Assembly: GCA_027484825.1 (NCBI GenBank)
Contig: JAIXSE010000036.1
Location: forward strand, 62,001-126,000
DNA: 64,000 nucleotides
DNA from: Rubrivivax sp.
GTDB taxonomy: Bacteria > Pseudomonadota > Gammaproteobacteria > Burkholderiales > Burkholderiaceae_C
Direction: 5' to 3'
A program made the position numbers and the translations under genes. The first letter of the stretch is position 1. Every line of letters begins with the position of its first letter. Positions 57,660 through 64,000 of the stretch are shown here, piece after piece. The notes beneath the pieces were generated by a model. That model did no database searches and was not told the origin of the DNA. It worked only from the letters and a program-made list of their open reading frames with translations.

Positions 57660-60600
57660 ACCGTCTCCAGTACCGCATCGTGTTCAATAAGCAGCGCGGC
57701 CAGTTGATGGCTGTGGCTGAGACTGTCCGGGCACAGACCAAGGCGGCGGGCCAGACCGACGGACCGTCGCGGCGTGGCCTGGCGACGCCGGAGACGGTGG
57801 TGCCCGTCGCCTGCGGACCGCCGAGCCTGATCGCGCTGGCAGTGGCCCTGGCGGCCGGTGCGGTGCTGACCTTGCTGCCGGTGCCGGCGGCGCAGGCCCA
57901 GTCCCGGGGCCAGGCCGCATCTGCGCAGCAGCCGTGGCGCAAACCGCCAACCCGCATCGTGGCGGACCCTTCGGCCCCGGCGAACCAGCAACCCACGGTG
58001 TTGACCGCGCCCAACGGAACCACGCTGGTCAACATCCAGACCCCCAGTGCGGCTGGCGTGTCCCGCAACACCTATGGCCAGTTTGACGTCGGGCCCGACG
58101 GCGCCATCCTGAACAACTCCCGCACCGACACGAGCACCCAGCTCGGCGGATGGGTGCAGGGCAACCCGTGGCTGGGCCGGGGCGAGGCGCGGGTCATTCT
58201 GAACGAGGTGAACAGCAGCGCACCGAGCCAGCTCAATGGCTATGTGGAAGTGGCGGGGCGTCGCGCGGAGGTGATCATCGCGAACCCGGCCGGCATTCAG
58301 GTGGACGGCGGTGGGTTCATCAATGCCAGCAGCGCCACGCTGACGACCGGCACGCCGCGCCTGGATGCGGCGGGCAACATCAGTGGCTTTGCGGTGCAGG
58401 GCGGGCTGATCCGCATCGACGGGGCGGGCCTGGATGCCAGCTCGACGGACTACACCGCGCTGCTGGCCCGTGCGGTGGAGCTCAATGCCGGCTTCTGGGC
58501 CAAGGAGGCGCGGATCCAGACCGGCACGCAGGTGATGTCGGCGGAGACCGCCGGGGGCGGGGACGGGGCCGGTGAGGGGCTGGCCGCGAGCGGCGAGCGG
58601 CCGCGGTATGCGCTGGACAGCACTGCGCTGGGCGGGATCTATGCGCAGCGGATCACGCTGGTGGGAACCGAGGCGGGGCTGGGGGTGCGTCAATCGGGCC
58701 AGATGGTGGGCGGGCAGCTGACCTTGCGGGCGGATGGGTGGTTGGACAACACCGGCACCGTCTACGCTCAGGACAGCAGCACCGACGCCCTGACCGTGCG
58801 CTCCGCCACCGGCGTGAGCAATGCCGGATGGATGGCTGCCAAGGGCTCGGTGTCGGTCACCGCCCCTCGGCTGCAAGGGGATGCTTCCAGCGTCACGGCG
58901 GCGGGCCTGAATGAAGACGGCTCTCTGGTCGCGGGAACCGGCGCGCTCTCGCTGAATGCCAGCGACAGCCTGCGCCAGTCCGGCCAGGTGATGGCTGGGG
59001 ACCAAATCCGCCTGAGCGCACCGCTGCTGGATGTGAGCGGCGCCAGCGTGCAGGGCGGTCAGTTGTCCCTGCAGGGTGGGGAGCTTCGCGCTGAGGCCGC
59101 TCAGTTGGCCGCGACGGGTTCTCTGCAGATGCATGCGGACGGCGCGCTGAGCGCCCCCTCCGCCCGCATGCTGGCGGGCGACATGCACCTGGAGGCGACC
59201 ACGCTGCAACTGACAGCGGCCGAACTGTCAGCATCAGGCCGCTTGAGCCTGCAGGCGCAGGGGCTGCTGAACACCAGCGGCGCATCGCTGATCGGCCAGC
59301 AATTGCAGGTGGCCGCCACTGACATCAACAGCCGCGGCGGTGAATGGTTGCACCTCGGTCAGGAGCGCTTCACCGCGCAGGTGACCGGGCAATGGCTGAT
59401 GGACGGCGGCCGCCTGGCCACCAATGCGCAGGACCTGGTGCTGAGCGCCGGCAGCCTCAGTGCGGGGCAGGCCAAGCTCGAGCATTACGGCAGCGGCACG
59501 TTCTCCATGACAGCGCCAGTGGCGGACCTCAGCGGCGCGGCGGTCACGTCCTACGGCAGCCTGGTGGCCGTTGGTGACCAGCTCACCCTGGACAACGCGT
59601 CCGTGCTGGCGCGATCGGTGACGCTGAGCGGCGAAACGTTGTCCCTGCAGCACACCGAACTGCGCAGTGCCACCACGGCCTCGCTCAGCGGCGGCACGAT
59701 CGATCATCGTGGTGCGTTGACAACGGCAGATCAAGGCGCCCGCCTGAGCGCCCGCCAGACGCTCAACAACGACGGCGGTCAGATTCATGCGGCCAGCGGA
59801 AGCATTGAGCTCACCGCAGGCGGGAACGTCAGCAATCGCGGCGGTGTTGTGTCCGCCCGCGACGCGCTGACGGTGGCTGCTGGTGCCCTGGACCAAGCCA
59901 ATGGCGCACTGCTCAGCGGGCAGGACGTGCGCCTGCGTCTGGACGGCGACTACCGGGAAGCCGCCACGGGCGCCGCTTCCTCGGTGCTGGCCAGTGGCAG
60001 CCTCAGTGTCACGGCGGCCGATATCGAGCAGACCGGCGTGATGCGCTCCGGCGGCAGCACGTCGCTGGAGGCCGCCGGTCATGCGCGCTTTGCGGGCTCG
60101 GTCTACGCCCAGGGCGCTTCGCAGTTGCGGGTCACGGGAGACGCCGCGGTCAGCGGCTTGATGGGGGCTCAAGGCGACCTGTCGATCAGTGCCGGCAGTC
60201 TGCAGGCCGCCAGCGGCTCCACCTTGGCCGCGGGCCTCGCCGAGAACGGCCAGATCCAGCCGCTGGCCGTCCTGTCGGTACGCTCACCGGGCGACTCGCA
60301 AGTGCATGGCGAGCTGCTGGCCGGTCATGCCAGCCTCAGCGCCTCGTCCCTGGACCTCACCGCGGCACAAGTGAGCACCACAGCGCTGCAGCTTCAGTCG
60401 GATCGGCAACTGACGACCGACGGTGCAGCGGTGCGCAGCTCCCAACTGGCTCTGCAGGCCGGTGACTGGTCCAACCGCGCGGGCCAGGTGGCGGTCACCG
60501 GCACACAGGCCCTGCAACTGCAGTTGACCGGGCAGTGGGACAACCGCGGCGGGAGTTTCCAGACCAATAGTGCGGACGCTCGCCTGTCCGCTGGCCGCAT

Positions 60601-63600
60601 CGACAACAGCGGCGGCCTGATCAGCACCAGCGGTACCGGCCTTCAGCTGCAGACCCCTCAATTCCTGAACCAGGGCGGTCTGCTCGCGGGCGCAGGCAGC
60701 ATTCAACTGAGCGCCACCGAGCTGGCCAACGGCACCGGCCAGATCAGCGGCCAGTCCGTCTCGCTGCAGGCCCAGCGGCTGGACAACGCGGCGGACGGCC
60801 TGATCGCCGCCAGCACATCGCTGCAATGGACGGCCGACCAATTCCGCAACAGCGGGGTGGTCCAGGCAGGCCAGGGGCTCGTCGGCACCACGCGGGGCCT
60901 GCTGGACAACCAGGGTCTGATCCGCGGCCTTGCGGCAGTGGCCTTGCAGGCTGACCAGCTGGCGCAGAACGGCACGGTCGCCGCGCAAGGGGATCTGAGC
61001 GCCCGGGCGCGCACGGTCAGCGGCAATGGCAGCTGGGCCGCCGGCCTGGCCACGGACAACACGCTCAGCGGCCCCGCCACGCTGACGCTGCAAGCCCAGG
61101 ACAGCCTCCAGGTGGGCGGCCAGGCCCTGGCAAGCACACGCGTCGCCATGGAGGCGGGCTCGCTGGCATTGCAGGGCAGCCAGATGCGGGCGGCGGAGGT
61201 GGCGCTCGCCACCACGCAGGGTGATCTGCATCTGGACGGCGCGACGGTTGGCGCCAGCGGCACGCTCCGCTTGAGCAGTGCCGCGCTGCTCAGCACCGCA
61301 CAGGCCACGCTCAGCGGCGCCAGCGTGGCCCTGTCAGCGGCGGACTGGTCCCACATCGGCGGTTCGCTGGCGCAGACGGATGCCAGCGGCGCACTGACCG
61401 TCAGCGTGGCGCAGCAACTCAACAACACCCGCGGCACCATTCAGGCCAATGCGGCCAGCGTGCTGCTGCAGGCTCAGACCTTCACCAATACCCAGGGCCA
61501 CCTGTTGCATGCGGGCACGGGCAGCCTGCGTCTGGACGTTGGCACGCTGGAGGGCGCTGGCGGCGAGCTGTTGACCCAGGCGAACCTGAGCATCACCAGC
61601 ACCGGCTCGGTGGATCTGAGTCAAGCCAAGACCCAGGGCCGGCAGGTCAGCATCACCGCAGAGGCGCTGCAACATCAGGGCGGGCAATCGCTCGCCAGCG
61701 GCGCCATGACGGTGTCGGTTCAGCAGAGCCTGGACAACACGGGCGGCATCGTCCAAAGCGGGGCCGACCTCACCGTCTCCGGCGGGCGTGTGCTCAACCG
61801 CGATGGCCAGATGACCGGCCAGAACGTCAGCATCACCGGCGCGGCCTTGCGCAACGACGGGCAGGGGCTCGTCCATGCGCAGGGAGACCTCAGCGTGCAG
61901 GTCGGCGATCTGAGCAATGCAGGCGCCTTGCAGGCCACCGGCGCGGCCAACCTGCACAGCACCGGCGACCTGAACAACAGCGGCGTGCTGCGCGCTCAGG
62001 GCGACCTGACGGTGACGGCCGATGGGGCCATGACCCATACCGGCAGTCTCACGTCACAAGGGAATGTCCAGCTGACGGCTGCGAGCCTGTCCGGCAACGG
62101 CACCTTGGCCGCAGGCCTGAAGGCTGACAACACGCTCGCGGCCACGGGCGATCTGACGGTGCAGACCACCGGTGCCCTGCAGCAAAGCGGTCAGGCCTTG
62201 GCAGCGGGGCGGCTGTCGATGAGCGGCGCTTCGATGGCGTGGCTGGGCGGCCAGCTCCAGGGCCAGCAGGTGGGCCTGTCCGCGCTCGCCGGGGATGTTC
62301 GCCTGGACCGCAGCCAGGTCCGCGGCGGCGACCATCTGACCATGACGGCCGCACAGGCCCTCCATACCGAGGGCGCCCAACTGGCGGCCGGCCAGGTCTC
62401 GCTGACGGCCACCGACTGGCATCACGCCGGCGGAACGCTGGTGCAGACGGCCAGCAGCGGCACGTTCACCATCGGCCTCAGCGGCCAGTTGGACAACACG
62501 GACGGCCAGATCTCCAGCAATGCGCAGGACCTGCAGCTGACGGCCAGCCAGATCACCAACACGCGAGGCAGCGTGACGCATGCGGGCGGTGGTGCGCTGA
62601 CGGTCTCGGCCGGGCAGTGGTCGGGCGCTCAAGGTCAGTTGCTGGGCGCGGGCACCGTTTCGTTGTCGCTGACGGGGGAGGCGGACCTTCGCGGCGCCAC
62701 CACCCAGGGCGGTCAGGCCCTCAGCATCACCGGCGCTGCGCTGCAGCATCAATCCGGCCGCATGCTCAGCGGCGGAGGGCTGACCGTCAGCGTGTCCGGG
62801 GACCTGGACAACACCAGCGGCGAGTTGGCCGCAACAACCGGCGCTCACCTGACGGCAGCTTCGCTCATCAACCAGAACGGGCAGATCACCGGACAGGCCG
62901 TTGAGCTGGACGTCGGCACGCTGAGCAACACAGGCCAGGGCACAGTGAACGCCCAAGGCACGTTGACGCTCCGTGGCGGCCAAGTGGTGAACGAGGGCGC
63001 GCTCCAGTCCGGCGGGGCGATGACGCTGGACGTCACCGGCGCGCTGGGCAACAGCGGCTCGGTCTACACCTTGTCCTCGGCGACGGTGAATGTCGGCACG
63101 GCCCTGACCAACAACGGCCTGATGGCGGCGCAGGGCGGGTTGTCCGCACTGGCGGTGTCCATGCTGGGACAAGGCACGTTTGCAGCCGGGCTCAAGGCTG
63201 ACAACACACTGGCCCCCTCGGGTGAGCTGCATCTGCAAGCCCAGCAAAGCCTGCAGAACGCGGGAGCCTTGGTGGCAGGCGGCAGCTTGACTGCCAGTGC
63301 TGCCACGCTGCAGCTGCAGGACAGCCAATTGACCGGTCAACAGGTGAGTCTGCTGGCGAGCCAGGGCGACTTGCGGCTGGGCCGGTCCGTGCTGGCCAGC
63401 AGCGGCGCGCTGTCGCTTACCGCTTTGGCCGGGCAATTGAATACGCAGGCCGCCACGCTGAGCGGGTCGTCGGTGGACATCGCCGCCCAGCAGTGGCGTC
63501 ACGCGCAAGGCGTGTTGACGCAGACCGCTACGGACGGCCACCTCACCGCCGCAGTGGCCACCACCCTAGACAACCAGGGCGGCCAGATCCAGGCCGTTGG

Positions 63601-64000
63601 TGGGACGCTGTCCTTGACGGCCCAGACCCTGCAGAACACGCAGGGCCGCATCGTGCAGGCTGCCTCCGCGCCGCTGGCCTCGACGCAGTTGAACGTGGGC
63701 ACTTTCGCAGGCGCCGGCGGTCAACTGCTGACCACGGGCAGCCTGAACCTGCAGGCGACCGGCGCGGTGGACCTGAACGCCGCCGTGACCCAGGCCAATG
63801 GGCTGACCCTGTCGGCGGCGACGCTGAGCCATCAAGCGGGCCGGACGGTGAGCACTGGGGCAGCCACTCTGACCGTTGCGGGACTGCTCGATAACAGCGG
63901 CGGCGGCATGTCGGCCGCAGGTCCGGTGATGATTGGCGCCGGCAGTTTGAGCAACGGCGTTTTTGGCGGCAGCGGTGGAACCGTGCAAGGCGATGGCGTG
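57656..64000 (+). CDS. TpsA filamentous-hemagglutinin-like adhesin (3' end outside window)
   Basis: Open for at least 2115 codons to the right edge. It starts with an extended signal peptide of type V secretion (ESPR: NRLQYRIVFNKQRGQLMAVAE), a hydrophobic core (about 57-80) and cleavage near PAAQAQ. The TPS secretion domain follows at about 110-310 with NSSAPSQLNGYVEVAG, IIANPAGIQVDGGGFINAS and LTTG. The rest is a beta-helix of hemagglutinin repeats (DNSGG, LNNTRG and DLTV type turns). A super-repeat of roughly 357 residues is visible in the later half, marked by tryptophan codons at 59345, 60467, 61346, 62417 and 63494. It may be an adhesin or carry a C-terminal toxin; the end is not visible. 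Confidence 0.95.
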   Translation, partial: MNRLQYRIVFNKQRGQLMAVAETVRAQTKAAGQTDGPSRRGLATPETVVPVACGPPSLIALAVALAAGAVLTLLPVPAAQAQSRGQAASAQQPWRKPPTRIVADPSAPANQQPTVLTAPNGTTLVNIQTPSAAGVSRNTYGQFDVGPDGAILNNSRTDTSTQLGGWVQGNPWLGRGEARVILNEVNSSAPSQLNGYVEVAGRRAEVIIANPAGIQVDGGGFINASSATLTTGTPRLDAAGNISGFAVQGGLIRIDGAGLDASSTDYTALLARAVELNAGFWAKEARIQTGTQVMSAETAGGGDGAGEGLAASGERPRYALDSTALGGIYAQRITLVGTEAGLGVRQSGQMVGGQLTLRADGWLDNTGTVYAQDSSTDALTVRSATGVSNAGWMAAKGSVSVTAPRLQGDASSVTAAGLNEDGSLVAGTGALSLNASDSLRQSGQVMAGDQIRLSAPLLDVSGASVQGGQLSLQGGELRAEAAQLAATGSLQMHADGALSAPSARMLAGDMHLEATTLQLTAAELSASGRLSLQAQGLLNTSGASLIGQQLQVAATDINSRGGEWLHLGQERFTAQVTGQWLMDGGRLATNAQDLVLSAGSLSAGQAKLEHYGSGTFSMTAPVADLSGAAVTSYGSLVAVGDQLTLDNASVLARSVTLSGETLSLQHTELRSATTASLSGGTIDHRGALTTADQGARLSARQTLNNDGGQIHAASGSIELTAGGNVSNRGGVVSARDALTVAAGALDQANGALLSGQDVRLRLDGDYREAATGAASSVLASGSLSVTAADIEQTGVMRSGGSTSLEAAGHARFAGSVYAQGASQLRVTGDAAVSGLMGAQGDLSISAGSLQAASGSTLAAGLAENGQIQPLAVLSVRSPGDSQVHGELLAGHASLSASSLDLTAAQVSTTALQLQSDRQLTTDGAAVRSSQLALQAGDWSNRAGQVAVTGTQALQLQLTGQWDNRGGSFQTNSADARLSAGRIDNSGGLISTSGTGLQLQTPQFLNQGGLLAGAGSIQLSATELANGTGQISGQSVSLQAQRLDNAADGLIAASTSLQWTADQFRNSGVVQAGQGLVGTTRGLLDNQGLIRGLAAVALQADQLAQNGTVAAQGDLSARARTVSGNGSWAAGLATDNTLSGPATLTLQAQDSLQVGGQALASTRVAMEAGSLALQGSQMRAAEVALATTQGDLHLDGATVGASGTLRLSSAALLSTAQATLSGASVALSAADWSHIGGSLAQTDASGALTVSVAQQLNNTRGTIQANAASVLLQAQTFTNTQGHLLHAGTGSLRLDVGTLEGAGGELLTQANLSITSTGSVDLSQAKTQGRQVSITAEALQHQGGQSLASGAMTVSVQQSLDNTGGIVQSGADLTVSGGRVLNRDGQMTGQNVSITGAALRNDGQGLVHAQGDLSVQVGDLSNAGALQATGAANLHSTGDLNNSGVLRAQGDLTVTADGAMTHTGSLTSQGNVQLTAASLSGNGTLAAGLKADNTLAATGDLTVQTTGALQQSGQALAAGRLSMSGASMAWLGGQLQGQQVGLSALAGDVRLDRSQVRGGDHLTMTAAQALHTEGAQLAAGQVSLTATDWHHAGGTLVQTASSGTFTIGLSGQLDNTDGQISSNAQDLQLTASQITNTRGSVTHAGGGALTVSAGQWSGAQGQLLGAGTVSLSLTGEADLRGATTQGGQALSITGAALQHQSGRMLSGGGLTVSVSGDLDNTSGELAATTGAHLTAASLINQNGQITGQAVELDVGTLSNTGQGTVNAQGTLTLRGGQVVNEGALQSGGAMTLDVTGALGNSGSVYTLSSATVNVGTALTNNGLMAAQGGLSALAVSMLGQGTFAAGLKADNTLAPSGELHLQAQQSLQNAGALVAGGSLTASAATLQLQDSQLTGQQVSLLASQGDLRLGRSVLASSGALSLTALAGQLNTQAATLSGSSVDIAAQQWRHAQGVLTQTATDGHLTAAVATTLDNQGGQIQAVGGTLSLTAQTLQNTQGRIVQAASAPLASTQLNVGTFAGAGGQLLTTGSLNLQATGAVDLNAAVTQANGLTLSAATLSHQAGRTVSTGAATLTVAGLLDNSGGGMSAAGPVMIGAGSLSNGVFGGSGGTVQGDGV

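Noticed and set aside
57647-59209. Minus-strand open frame and similar ones up to 63988 opposite the TpsA gene
   Set aside because: They repeat with the same period as the TpsA super-repeat and have no features of their own, so they are mirror images of the repeat.

Overview
The window is about 64 kb of GC-rich (roughly two-thirds G+C) chromosomal DNA. Several traits point to a betaproteobacterium of the Burkholderiales, close to the Roseateles/Mitsuaria/Rubrivivax group: a bo3-type quinol oxidase operon followed by SURF1 and RegBA, many hybrid histidine kinases, a PEP-CTERM protein, an aaeXAB-like efflux operon and a two-partner secretion adhesin. The genus is inferred from gene content only. 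I saw no tRNA, rRNA, CRISPR array, insertion sequence or phage module.

Layout. (1) 2-6688, plus strand: a carbohydrate-uptake operon with a TonB-dependent receptor (cut at the left edge), an exported amidohydrolase and an exported GH36-type alpha-galactosidase. It ends at a strong hairpin shared with a convergent GH114 glycosidase. (2) 8118-10026: a small membrane protein and a Ste24-like M48 protease. (3) 10167-26865, minus strand: a dense signalling block with three hybrid or REC-bearing kinases, one PAS kinase, a stand-alone receiver, a REC-HD-GYP protein and a chemotaxis receptor. (4) 27014-32655: a YddG-like exporter, an unknown four-helix membrane protein, a TerB-like protein and a TPR-GGDEF diguanylate cyclase. 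(5) 32860-35995: an ECF41 sigma factor with its carboxymuconolactone-decarboxylase partner, a 66-residue orphan and a flavodoxin-fold reductase. (6) 36401-40396: a PEP-CTERM protein, a PHP-domain lipoprotein and a zinc-ribbon protein. (7) 40419-46050: a MarR-controlled tripartite efflux operon (MarR, FUSC, DUF1656, HlyD, NodT). (8) 46225-54753: an MHS-type MFS transporter divergent from cyoABCD-SURF1-regBA. (9) 54791-64000: a glycine-zipper lipoprotein, then a two-partner secretion operon (TpsB plus a giant TpsA that runs off the right edge).

Two regulatory observations stand out. A complete c-di-GMP-I (GEMM) riboswitch lies at 55683-55778, directly ahead of the TpsB/TpsA operon. It would link the adhesin to the c-di-GMP enzymes encoded elsewhere in the window. 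The ECF41 sigma gene and its partner each carry a promoter of the form TGTCACA-N16-CGTC with identical spacing, which defines a compact self-controlled regulon. The sigma promoter is so close to its start codon that the mRNA should be nearly leaderless.

All functions are read from motifs and family knowledge; no database search was run.
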